A stretch of 64,000 nt of DNA. Source: Chloroflexota bacterium (GTDB lineage: Bacteria; Chloroflexota; UBA6077; FW602-bin22; JAMCVK01). Both the position numbers and the translations under genes were made by a program. Location: positions 1-64,000 of the forward strand of contig JAMCVK010000045.1 of the NCBI GenBank assembly GCA_023475225.1, in the 5' to 3' direction. The notes under the pieces were generated by a model. The model ran no database searches. It was given only the letters and a program-made list of their open reading frames with translations, and had not been told where the DNA came from. Positions 1 through 7,952 of the stretch are shown one piece after another (within the stretch, counting starts at the first letter, position 1; each line of letters begins with the position of its first letter).

Positions 1-37
1 ATATAATTACTTTGGCGGTCAATTCGATCGTCGGCAT
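1..37 (-). CDS. Start of an unidentified gene running off the left edge
   Basis: On the minus strand an ATG at 37-35 opens a frame MPTIELTAKVII that continues past base 1. A purine-rich AGGAGA lies a few bases upstream of it, and a TATAAT box lies about 135 bases further upstream. Only 12 codons are visible, so no product can be named. The gene is divergent from the glycoside-hydrolase-like gene at 488. Confidence 0.35.
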   Translation of the reverse strand, partial: MPTIELTAKVII

Positions 38-171
38 AGGCTCTCCTCTGTAAGTATTTGGTTTCTCTTATATGAGAGCCTATCGCTTTTTTCCCCCACT
101 TGCAACTGCGAACTCTTGGACGCATCCGTCCTCCAATCGCGTGCTGTTCCGTCGGGCGGCGGTGTGGGAAT

Positions 172-177
172 ATTATA
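172..177 (-). promoter_or_regulatory. Candidate -10 box for the left-edge gene
   Basis: TATAAT on the minus strand, with GG immediately upstream. No good -35 hexamer is visible at the right distance, so this rests on the -10 box alone. It points toward the partial gene at the left edge. Confidence 0.35.
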
Positions 178-239
178 CCATGCGAAGGCGACAGGTACGG
201 TCACTTTGTGAGTTAGTGGAACCCTCTCCAAATATATTC

Positions 240-268
240 TTGTCGGTCTTCTCATCCCATGTTATAAT
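240..268 (+). promoter_or_regulatory. Promoter for the secreted GH-like gene
   Basis: TTGTCG, 17 bases, then TATAAT (263-268). Transcription would give a leader of about 210 bases before the gene at 488. The leader holds no other convincing gene. Confidence 0.5.
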
Positions 269-487
269 CCCTCCCGCCGATTGCTCCTTAATTCGGGGAA
301 GTCCTCCGCCTCTAGCCACCAACGATCCTGACGAGGAGCACCCCGATCCTAGATCTCCCTAAAATTAGGCCCAGGCAAACCATTTAAGATGGAGGTGAAG
401 ACAGCAGGATTAACCAGTAGCCTCAAACGAGGGCATACACTTCAGCGAATAGAGCTAACCCCAAACCAAACTGAGGAGGCAAGGTAA

Positions 488-2482
488 ATGAGGAGGCTGA
501 CTTGGGTTCTTTGCTCTCTGCTCTTACTGGCCGGAATATTCCCCCCAACTAACGGAATCGCTACCAGCGCGGTGGCGCTGGCCGAGAGGCCACGGACGAC
601 TGCCGCAAACGTACAGGCGGCTCCTGATCCCCGTTATTTTGCCGAAACCGGATTCAGGATAAGTGATGATAAATTCTGGGACTACTTCAACAAGCGTGGC
701 GGCATACGCACCTTCGGCTATCCAGTTTCCCGCAAGTTCACCCTGCTGGGATCGCCGGTGCAGTTTTTCCAGAGAAGGGTAATGCAGCTCCAGAGTGACG
801 GTACAGTTGGACAACTCAACCTACTCGATCGTGAAGTAATGCCTTACAACGTGATCCAGGGAGCAGTACTTCCCTCTTTCGACCAAAATATTGCCAATCA
901 GGCACCAGCGGTTGGTAGCCCTGGCTACGCTACAGCGGTCATCACCTTTGTTAAAAACAAGGCCCCGGATACCTGGAACAATATTCCTACGGCTTTTTAC
1001 CGCACATTCGCCACCACCGTTTCCTTCAGCGATGCTTATCCTGATGGCAATGGTGACCCCAACTGGATGCCCGGCGTCAACCTGGAGATGTGGGGCGTGC
1101 CCACCAGCGCACCCACTTACGATCCCAACAACCGTAATTTCGCCTACCTGCGTTTTCAACGTGGGGTGATGCACTACGACCAGGCGACCGGTCTGACACA
1201 GGGTCTGTTGCTCGGTGATTATTTTAAATCCATTATAACCGGCAATAACTTACCCCCTGACCTCGACTCCCAAGCGAAGGGCAGCCGTTTCTACAAGCAG
1301 TACAACAATGCCGCCCCCAATGGCCTCAACCGGCCAGGCGAACTACCGAATACTAATATGAAAGATGCCTTTGAGGCAGATGGGCCGCTGACAAGTCCAA
1401 GCCCTGCCCCCGTTTCAGACTCTACCCCTAACCCTACGTCGACCCCCACCCCGGTCGCTTCGCCACCCAGCCTCACCGCTTTTGGCTACGGCATGCAGGC
1501 CCATCTGCCCTTCCAAGATCAGGCACGCATATTTGGGCTAATTCGCAATGCCGGTTTCGGTTGGGTGAAGCAGCAGATCCGCTGGTCCGATATGGAGAAA
1601 AGCGAGGGCAAGATTGACTGGGAAATCACAGATGCCATAGCCAATAATGCCCAGCACTATGGGATCAATGTGCTTTTCAGCATCGTCACCGCTCCAGCCT
1701 GGTCGCGCCGGGCAGGCGGCGTAGATGGCCCCCCCGACGATCTGAACAAATTAGGGAACTTCGTTGCCGCTCTCGCCCAACGTTATAAGGGTAAAGTGCA
1801 GGCGTACGAGATCTGGAACGAACAGAATTTCAGCCGCGAGTGGGGTGGTGGCCGCATCAACGCTGGTGATTATGTGGAGATGTTAAAGGTAGCCTACAAC
1901 CGCATCAAAGCGGTGGACCCCAATGCCATCGTCGTCTCTGGCGCCCTCACCCCTACCGGCTGGAACGATCCCAATGTAGCGGTAGATGATCTCATCTACT
2001 TTGAGCAGATGTACACCTACAATAACGGTGAGATCAAGAAGTATTACGATGTTGTGGGGGCCCATCCGGGAGGCTATAACAACCCGCCGGATGACACACC
2101 AGATCACCGCACCGTTCCCTCGACCACTTTCAAGGGACATTGGAGCTTCTATTTTGATCGGATTAAGCAGCTGCGCGAGGTGATGGTAAAGTGGGGAGAC
2201 ACTGACAAGAAGATCTGGTGCACCGAGTTCGGCTGGAGCACCAATAACCTGGCCCCTGGTTATGAGTATGGGCGAGACAATAGTGATATGGATCAAGCGC
2301 GCTATATCGTGCGTGCCTTCGAGAAGGCCAAGCAGTGGGGCTGGGTAGGAGCAATGTTCATCTGGAACCTCAACTTCTCTACCGCCGTGCCTCCTACTGA
2401 TGAGAAATACCCGTTCAGTATCATCAACTCGGATTGGAGCCCTCGTCCTGCCTATAGCGCAGTGAAAGATATGCCCAAGTAG
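488..2482 (+). CDS. Secreted GH39/GH5-like glycoside hydrolase-fold protein
   Basis: A 664-residue exported protein. Residues 1-30 form a signal peptide. Residues 50-270 form an N-terminal module with FGYPVSRKF and FQRRVMQ, a repeat style common in Chloroflexus-type surface proteins. A Pro/Ser/Thr-rich linker covers about 300-330. Residues 335-664 look like a clan GH-A TIM barrel: YEIWNEQN near residue 440 offers the acid/base Glu, and WCTEFGW near 580 offers the nucleophile Glu. The best match is the GH39 (xylosidase-like) group, but the substrate cannot be read from sequence. A good SD (GAGGAGGCAAGGTAA) precedes the ATG. A second GH39-like protein lies at 49166-50947. An extracellular polysaccharide-degrading or wall-associated role is inferred. 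Confidence 0.8.
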   Translation: MRRLTWVLCSLLLLAGIFPPTNGIATSAVALAERPRTTAANVQAAPDPRYFAETGFRISDDKFWDYFNKRGGIRTFGYPVSRKFTLLGSPVQFFQRRVMQLQSDGTVGQLNLLDREVMPYNVIQGAVLPSFDQNIANQAPAVGSPGYATAVITFVKNKAPDTWNNIPTAFYRTFATTVSFSDAYPDGNGDPNWMPGVNLEMWGVPTSAPTYDPNNRNFAYLRFQRGVMHYDQATGLTQGLLLGDYFKSIITGNNLPPDLDSQAKGSRFYKQYNNAAPNGLNRPGELPNTNMKDAFEADGPLTSPSPAPVSDSTPNPTSTPTPVASPPSLTAFGYGMQAHLPFQDQARIFGLIRNAGFGWVKQQIRWSDMEKSEGKIDWEITDAIANNAQHYGINVLFSIVTAPAWSRRAGGVDGPPDDLNKLGNFVAALAQRYKGKVQAYEIWNEQNFSREWGGGRINAGDYVEMLKVAYNRIKAVDPNAIVVSGALTPTGWNDPNVAVDDLIYFEQMYTYNNGEIKKYYDVVGAHPGGYNNPPDDTPDHRTVPSTTFKGHWSFYFDRIKQLREVMVKWGDTDKKIWCTEFGWSTNNLAPGYEYGRDNSDMDQARYIVRAFEKAKQWGWVGAMFIWNLNFSTAVPPTDEKYPFSIINSDWSPRPAYSAVKDMPK

Positions 2483-2496
2483 AGTCCGCCAACTCG

Positions 2497-2532
2497 GGCG
2501 AGGGGGGCGTGTTAAAACACGCCCCCCTCGCC
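2497..2532. terminator. Strong GC-rich hairpin after the GH-like gene
   Basis: A near-perfect inverted repeat GGCGAGGGGGGCGTG / CACGCCCCCCTCGCC lies 14 bases after the stop codon at 2482. No U-tract follows, so it may act as a transcript-end stabiliser or a weak terminator. Confidence 0.5.
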
Positions 2533-2621
2533 TCCTCCATCCACGTATGAAACCGTCCTCCCTAGTGAGTTGAAAATCGTGACAGCAATCAGGATCTCCT
2601 CCCCCGGATCACAAATAAGCC

Positions 2622-2880
2622 GAGGGCTCGCAGAGCTGCGAGCCTATACCCAAAAAGAGAGCGTTGAACAACAGGGGTTCCAAGGGGGCGTAGCCCCTTT
2701 GGCAAGGGTCTCTCGGATGTGCCCCACCAAGATTGTGTGTGTCGACGTGCGGTCAATGGTCAGATCCCTCTTTTCCCACCGGAGCGGGGGTAGTCCAGAA
2801 GGGGATCACCCCCTTCTGGGAGGGTTCTAGAGCTCCGCCCTAGCTTCACTCCCCCCTCTCCCGCTTTGCGGGAGAGGGGG
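2622..2880. repeat. Cluster of short GC-rich palindromes (REP-like)
   Basis: The non-coding stretch 2533-2902 holds several separate perfect or near-perfect palindromes: GGCTCGCAG/CTGCGAGCC at about 2624, CCAAGGGG/CCCCTTTGG at about 2680, CCAGAAGGGG/CCCCTTCTGG at about 2795, and CCCCCTCTCCCGC/GCGGGAGAGGGGG at 2852-2880. The last resembles repeats scattered through many environmental genomes. The overlapping 86-codon frame is broken into these palindromes and is not accepted as a gene. Confidence 0.6.
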
Positions 2881-2902
2881 CCAGGGGGTGAGGGCACCCC
2901 AC

Positions 2903-2940
2903 AAAAAAGCCCGCAGGGCTACTTTGAGCCCCCTGCGGGG
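2903..2940 (-). terminator. Intrinsic terminator of the conserved unknown gene
   Basis: Read on the minus strand: CCCGCAGGG stem, 12-base loop, CCCTGCGGG, then CTTTTTT. This is a textbook Rho-independent terminator about 30 bases after the stop codon of the minus-strand gene at 2972. Confidence 0.85.
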
Positions 2941-2971
2941 GTTTGGGGGGGATATGCAACACTCTCTCTAA

Positions 2972-3802
2972 TTAGGATGAAAAGCGCAAGGGGCGCGTGG
3001 TCACCTCCGCCCCCTTGTCTATAGCCTTCTCTCCTTTGATACCCCTGACCAGCTCGAAGGCACGGGCAACCTGTTCATCGTTGCCCTCCAGCACGAGCAC
3101 CACAGAGCCCTCAGAGCCAGCGATACCCCCAGAAGCTACATGGGTAGCTGTCACACCGCTCAAGATATGTAAAGATTGGATCTCGGTGATGACCGTGGCA
3201 TTGACCAGGGGCATCAATCCAACCGGGCTGCCCAAGCTATACTTAAAACGGAATATACCACACTTCCTTGAGGCCTCAATCACTGATGGGACCATCTTCT
3301 CCAAGCCCACCGGTACGATCAGATGTGATCCGCGCGCCAGCAGTATACCCAGGACAGCCCCAATCGTTCCCCCCGTGTCATCAGCTGTCAGGACACCGGC
3401 ATATCCCTGAGGATCAACGGCATTCCCTCCTTTGATGAATACGTCATTGCCGTCAAACTCCTTGACGATCTCCAGCAAGGATGTGTTGACCACTTGCCCC
3501 CGGCGGAAAATGCATGGGGAAGTGCGCCGCTCCCGCGGAGTCTCAGCCAACTGTCCAGCCGCGATGACACCGGCGGCGTAATCAAACTTGGAAAGGGGCT
3601 TCCCCAGCACCTCTTCGGCGATGAAGGCGTTGGTAGTCCCGGCCGCAATTGCCAGGCGACCATGCTCCCTTGCCCAGCGAACCTGCGGTAGGGTGACCAC
3701 CGCTTTGGCGATCAGCCGTTTCGACTCGGCCGGAGTCAGCACGATGATTCCACGCACTTCCGGAGATATTTCGGGTGGTTTGTTTGCTATTGAACGGCTC
3801 AT
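2972..3802 (-). CDS. Conserved protein of unknown function
   Basis: A 276-residue soluble protein. Its centre carries glycine-rich motifs such as FIKGGNAVDPQGYAGVLT and DDTGGTIGAVLGILLARGSH, and the C-terminal part (about residues 220-265) looks like a small alpha/beta domain with GGIAGSEGSVVLVLEG. No catalytic signature that I recognise is present, and there is no signal peptide or membrane segment. It is transcribed alone, with its own terminator at 2903-2940. The motif density suggests a conserved enzyme or ligand-binding family, but naming a function would be a guess. Confidence 0.8.
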   Translation of the reverse strand: MSRSIANKPPEISPEVRGIIVLTPAESKRLIAKAVVTLPQVRWAREHGRLAIAAGTTNAFIAEEVLGKPLSKFDYAAGVIAAGQLAETPRERRTSPCIFRRGQVVNTSLLEIVKEFDGNDVFIKGGNAVDPQGYAGVLTADDTGGTIGAVLGILLARGSHLIVPVGLEKMVPSVIEASRKCGIFRFKYSLGSPVGLMPLVNATVITEIQSLHILSGVTATHVASGGIAGSEGSVVLVLEGNDEQVARAFELVRGIKGEKAIDKGAEVTTRPLRFSS

Positions 3803-3903
3803 AAATCAATCCTCCATCAGTAAGTTTCACTGGAACCGGACTGGCTCTACGTCAGACAAACAGGTCGTCATCTTGCCTTCAGGACAGCGGCAGGTCCGGG
3901 CCC

Positions 3904-4425
3904 TTAAACAAGCTCGGTGCGAAGCACGCCCATGATCAGCTCATCGATATAACGGCCGTTATTATAGGTATGCTCACGCAAGCGACCTTCTTCTCTAAAG
4001 CCACATTTCTTATAACAAGCTATAGCTCTGGCATTAAAATCGGCTACCCGCAGGTATATCCGCTGTAGATTCATCTTCTCAAAGGCAAAGCGTACCATTG
4101 TTTTAATCACATCAGTGCCATAGCCTTTGTCCCAGTAATCTTTTTCACCGATCATTATACCCAACTCAGCATGGCGTGCCGGCCAATTGATATGGTGGAG
4201 ACCCACGTTGCCGATTAAGAGCCCCTCTTTAGTTTCGATGGCAAAGACCTTATCCGTTTGGCTCCCTTGTACTCTTTGGAAGAACTCTTCGGCATCGGCC
4301 CTGGAGTAGGGATATATCCTCTCAGGATAATATTGCATGACCTCAGCATCGTTAAACCAGCGGCACCAGTGATCGAGGTCCTCCCGCTCCAGCGATCGCA
4401 GCTTGACCTTCTCACCCTGTATCAC
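3904..4425 (-). CDS. GNAT-family N-acetyltransferase (RimJ/RimL type)
   Basis: A 173-residue single-domain GNAT protein. The N-terminus KVKLRSLEREDLDHWCRWFND is typical of the RimJ/RimL/SpeG-like branch. IGEKDYWDKGYGTDVIKTMV supplies the acetyl-CoA pyrophosphate loop (Q/R-x-x-G-x-G/A variant), and NARAIACYKKCGFREEGRLR is the C-terminal CoA-binding helix and strand. The substrate could be a protein N-terminus, a polyamine or a small molecule; it cannot be decided here. It is divergent from argS. Confidence 0.85.
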   Translation of the reverse strand: MIQGEKVKLRSLEREDLDHWCRWFNDAEVMQYYPERIYPYSRADAEEFFQRVQGSQTDKVFAIETKEGLLIGNVGLHHINWPARHAELGIMIGEKDYWDKGYGTDVIKTMVRFAFEKMNLQRIYLRVADFNARAIACYKKCGFREEGRLREHTYNNGRYIDELIMGVLRTELV

Positions 4426-4549
4426 ACCTTACGCTCCTTCCAACCACAACTCTCAGAAGTCCCCTAACTATGGTCAGGACAGCAAGCGACCAGGTTCGCC
4501 GTAGGGAGATTATACTGGTGCACGAACCCATACGCAAGACGATGGAAAC

Positions 4550-4558
4550 TGCTATAAT
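4550..4558 (+). promoter_or_regulatory. Extended -10 promoter of argS
   Basis: TGCTATAAT is a perfect extended -10 element 33 bases before the argS start. No -35 resembling the consensus is visible, as expected for extended -10 promoters. Confidence 0.55.
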
Positions 4559-4591
4559 GCGGCGAGATATTCTGAGTCTGGGAGACAAACG

Positions 4592-6244
4592 GTGATCAAG
4601 GGTGAGTTGGTACACCTGCTTAGAAAGGCAGGGGAAAGGGCAAAGACAACAGGTGCCCTTCCTGACCTAGATATAAATGACATTCCTATCGAGTGCCCCT
4701 CAAATCCAGCGTATGGAGACTATGCCAGCAGCTTACCCTTGAAACTTGCTAGAGCGGCACGCCTGAATCCCCTGTCCATAGCGAAGATTCTGGCTGACCA
4801 CCTGCCGCGAGCGGAACTCGTAGGGAAGCTAGAGGTGGCCCCACCGGGTTTTCTCAATTTCACGCTCAGTGACGCCTGGCTGGCCAAGCAGGTGGACGTC
4901 ATCCTCGAGGCTGGCCCAGATTATGGCCGAATCGGCCTCGGCCGGGGGGCCAAGATACAGATAGAATTTGGCAGCGCCAATCCAACGGGACCACTCACCG
5001 CTGCCTTTGGGCGCGGTGGTACCCTGGGAGACGTCTTAGGAAATATCCTGACGAAAGCCGGCTACCGGGTCACCCGTGAATATTATGTAAATGATGCGGG
5101 CAGCCGAATGGACGCTTTCAATAACTCCATCTACGCTCGTTATCTCCAGCAGCTGGGACAGACAGCCCAAATGCCCACCGATGGCTATTACGGCCACTAT
5201 ATGATCGACCTGGCCAAGGAGATTGTCGCCGAGTATGGCCACTCTTTTCAGCCGCTACCTCCTGAGCAGGCTGCCGCCGAACTGGGTAAGATTGCTATGA
5301 CAAAGATCTTAAACTCAGCACGCTCAGACCTGGCCGCCCTGGGCATCAACTATGACGTCTGGTTCAGCGAGCAAAGCCTTTTCGAGCGTAGCCTGGTTGA
5401 CAAGACGCTGGAGATGCTCCGGGAGAGAGGCTACTTGGAGGAGCGAGAGGGCGCTATCTGGTTCGCCTCCACGGCCATGGGGGAGGACAAGGATAACGTC
5501 CTCGTCCGCAGCACAGGCATACCCACCTACTTCGCTACCGATATAGCCTATCATTATGACAAGTTTGTGGAGCGTGGGTTCGAGTGGGTCATCGACATCT
5601 GGGGCGCTGATCACCAGGGACACGTTCCCCGCATGAAAGCGGCCATCGCCGCCTTGGGTATCCCAGAGGAAAAGCTACGAATAATCATCCATCAGATGGT
5701 CACCCTCCGGCGCGGCGCTGAGATCGTCCGCATGTCCAAACGCAGTGGTGACCTCATCACTCTGGGCGAAGTACTCGATGAGGTGGGTGCAGATGCCTGC
5801 CGCTTTTTCTTCCTCTCCCGTTCAGCTGACAGCCAGATGGACTTCGACCTTGACCTGGCTAAGACCCAGTCGGCCGAAAACCCCGTATATTACGTTCAAT
5901 ATGCCCACGCCCGTATCGCTAGCATCTTGCGCTACGCCGGAGAGCGCGATCTGAGTGATGCCGATCTCCGCCTACTGCGGAAAGAGCCAGAATTACTCCT
6001 CATAAAAAAGATGCTTCTTCTGCCTGAGCTGGTCGAGACCATCGCCCAGCAGCTGGAACCACACCTGTTACCGTACTACGCCCAAGACCTGGCCACCGTC
6101 TTTCACGCCTTCTATAAGCAGTGCCGTGTCGTCTCTAAAGATCAAGCCCTCTCCAAGGCCCGCCTTAAGCTGGTAAGGGCAGCCAAAATAGTGCTGGCCA
6201 ACACCTTAAACCTTATGGGAATACATGCGCCCGATCATATGTAG
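4592..6244 (+). CDS. argS: Arginyl-tRNA synthetase
   Basis: Charges tRNA-Arg with arginine in the cytoplasm (class Ia). The length of 550 residues is normal. The order is an N-terminal Add1 domain (1-115), a Rossmann catalytic domain with EFGSANPTGPL near 125-137, the VRMSKRSGDL version of KMSKS near 378, and an anticodon-binding DALR domain ending FYKQCRVVSKD. The start is GTG. The position expected to hold the HIGH signature (HVGH after NPTGPL) reads TAAF, so both histidines are missing although the rest of the block is conserved. It is a stand-alone gene under its own extended -10 promoter. Confidence 0.93.
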   Translation: MIKGELVHLLRKAGERAKTTGALPDLDINDIPIECPSNPAYGDYASSLPLKLARAARLNPLSIAKILADHLPRAELVGKLEVAPPGFLNFTLSDAWLAKQVDVILEAGPDYGRIGLGRGAKIQIEFGSANPTGPLTAAFGRGGTLGDVLGNILTKAGYRVTREYYVNDAGSRMDAFNNSIYARYLQQLGQTAQMPTDGYYGHYMIDLAKEIVAEYGHSFQPLPPEQAAAELGKIAMTKILNSARSDLAALGINYDVWFSEQSLFERSLVDKTLEMLRERGYLEEREGAIWFASTAMGEDKDNVLVRSTGIPTYFATDIAYHYDKFVERGFEWVIDIWGADHQGHVPRMKAAIAALGIPEEKLRIIIHQMVTLRRGAEIVRMSKRSGDLITLGEVLDEVGADACRFFFLSRSADSQMDFDLDLAKTQSAENPVYYVQYAHARIASILRYAGERDLSDADLRLLRKEPELLLIKKMLLLPELVETIAQQLEPHLLPYYAQDLATVFHAFYKQCRVVSKDQALSKARLKLVRAAKIVLANTLNLMGIHAPDHM

Positions 6245-6252
6245 CGCAACGA

Positions 6253-6936
6253 TCAACCCCGATTTGGGGTGAGATACTTGCGCTGAAACTTGCCCCACGT
6301 CGTAGCCAGATGGACAAGGGGGGTAGACGTCCTACCGCTTACTTTGCCCTCGCTTAAGGCCACCAGGAACTCCTGCGCCGTATCAAATGACGGCAGATCA
6401 ACATAGGTGCGGCCGATTTCACAGGCCATATGCGCATCGCTTCCCCCGCCAGAGAGTAGATTATGTCTCTGAGCAAAGGAAAGGGCACGGCGATTATCCT
6501 CAGGCAGAGTAACCCTGGAGTTGAACACCTCTATGATATCAATCAAGGGCACCATCTTCAGAAGAATTGTTTCCTTCAACCGTGAGCGGCGTAGTCGATC
6601 AAATGGGTGCGGTATACAAATGAGGCCATCTTGTTCCCGGATACGAGCGATCGTTTCCTCCGGCGACAACCGCGGCGGAATCCCCTCCTTGAGAAATAAA
6701 CCTGTTATTTCCCCCGCCGAGGTGTCTATCTCTTCGCCTACAATGACCTTGAAGGGGGCGATCTCCTGAAGATGCAAGGCGCCAGCGATTGTATTGTGAT
6801 CCACCAGAGCGATACAGTCCAGTTCACGCTTCCGAACAACAGCGACAATCGTCGCCAGCGACATCTGGCCATCCCCAGAGAACTGGCTATGTACGTGCAG
6901 ATCGGCCCTTAGCAACCGACTCTCCCCTTCCATCAC
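6253..6936 (-). CDS. PHP-domain phosphoesterase
   Basis: A 227-residue PHP-fold metallohydrolase. Metal-ligand motifs are visible: DLHVHSQFSGDG near residue 11, DHNT near 46, EEID near 66, a later HPFD near 110 and GGGSDAHM near 165. PHP proteins of this size (YciV/Rnm-like) hydrolyse phosphoesters such as 3',5'-nucleotides or oligoribonucleotides; the exact substrate is unknown. The start codon overlaps the stop of the upstream HD gene by four bases (ATGA), so the two are translationally coupled. Confidence 0.85.
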   Translation of the reverse strand: MMEGESRLLRADLHVHSQFSGDGQMSLATIVAVVRKRELDCIALVDHNTIAGALHLQEIAPFKVIVGEEIDTSAGEITGLFLKEGIPPRLSPEETIARIREQDGLICIPHPFDRLRRSRLKETILLKMVPLIDIIEVFNSRVTLPEDNRRALSFAQRHNLLSGGGSDAHMACEIGRTYVDLPSFDTAQEFLVALSEGKVSGRTSTPLVHLATTWGKFQRKYLTPNRG

Positions 6937-7781
6937 CCAATCTCAAAATTACGTGGCTGACGTCCGGTAGCAGCCTCGGTGATGACCTCTACTATGCACC
7001 TGGGTGCCTCGCGAGCACGTTTAACAATGTGGCGGGCTCGCTCCAGCTGACGCATGCGCCCCAACGAGCCAGTTAACACGAACCCTCGCTCCTGCCATCG
7101 CCGCCGTAGCTCGCGCCCATCGTCGACCCGCTCAGCCCGACAGGCCTCCTTCAAACGCTGGTATACCACGCTCGTGCTAACATCAAGTTGGGCAGCAATG
7201 GTCTTGAGGGATAACCCTTCCTCTAATAAGGGCACGATATCATTGGCATCGACCGGTGCCACCCGATGCTGTGTCGCAGAGAGGTAGTCGCATTGATGGA
7301 CAAGGGCTGCTTCGGGTGTCCAAGGGGATACCTTCCCCCACGTACCGTGGTGGGAGGCGATAATATGCCAGATATGATCGAGCTCCCCCAGTGTAAGAAG
7401 GATACCTGTCCGCAGCTGTATCTTTTCGAGCAAATCTATCGCCTCAGCCACAGCCTGCGTAGGCTCACTACTCATAATCTGGCTATGGGTGGTGGTTTTA
7501 GACCGCCGGGCAGCTACCTTACTCAGATCGTGCAGTAGGCTACCAACGATCACCACGGTAAGATCCATGGTGGGGAACTTCTCGCGCCACTCCGGGAAGG
7601 CCTCGAGACAAAGAAGAGCGACGTCGATCGTGTGCGCGAATACGGGCATACCCCGATCCTTGATTTCCCAAAGACTTTGCATCTGAGGGGAAGCAAATAG
7701 CTCTTCGACAAAATAGCTGAGTTCTTCGCTGGTCACACAGGGCTCCTCAGCAGGAATCCACGTATGGAAAAATTGTAACAT
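6933..7781 (-). CDS. HD-domain protein with C-terminal helix-turn-helix
   Basis: A 282-residue protein. Residues 45-170 form an HD metal-dependent phosphohydrolase domain, with H at VFAHTIDVALLCLEA, the HD pair in GSLLHDLSKVAAR and a later HHGTWGKV. Residues 195-225 (LKTIAAQLDVSTSVVYQRLKEA) look like a helix-turn-helix that could bind DNA or RNA. It is co-transcribed with, and overlaps, the PHP gene. A nucleotide-related phosphohydrolase with a regulatory domain is the most that can be said. Confidence 0.75.
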   Translation of the reverse strand: MLQFFHTWIPAEEPCVTSEELSYFVEELFASPQMQSLWEIKDRGMPVFAHTIDVALLCLEAFPEWREKFPTMDLTVVIVGSLLHDLSKVAARRSKTTTHSQIMSSEPTQAVAEAIDLLEKIQLRTGILLTLGELDHIWHIIASHHGTWGKVSPWTPEAALVHQCDYLSATQHRVAPVDANDIVPLLEEGLSLKTIAAQLDVSTSVVYQRLKEACRAERVDDGRELRRRWQERGFVLTGSLGRMRQLERARHIVKRAREAPRCIVEVITEAATGRQPRNFEIG

Positions 7782-7853
7782 ATACTCTGGGATGCCACAA
7801 GGCGAGGAGCCCTGAGCGATATCGGCTCGACCAAAGGATTAGTCCCCTCTTCC

Positions 7854-7882
7854 TTGTTATGCCAGTCAGTTCCTCTTATAAT
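7854..7882 (+). promoter_or_regulatory. Promoter of the CPBP-type membrane protein
   Basis: TTGTTA, 17 bases, TATAAT, starting 99 bases before the gene at 7953. Confidence 0.55.
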
Positions 7883-7952
7883 GGGATAGCAGCGAGGCCC
7901 TACCTCCTCTATTGAGGAAAAAACGAGGTGCTACCCTAGGAGCATAAGGGAT

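Noticed and set aside
72-362. Open frame of 96 codons in the left intergenic region
   Set aside because: It overlaps both candidate promoters, has no SD and no family-like sequence.
2570-2830. 86-codon open frame between the GH-like gene and the conserved unknown gene
   Set aside because: It runs through a series of palindromes, has no SD and encodes a low-quality sequence; the palindromes explain it better.
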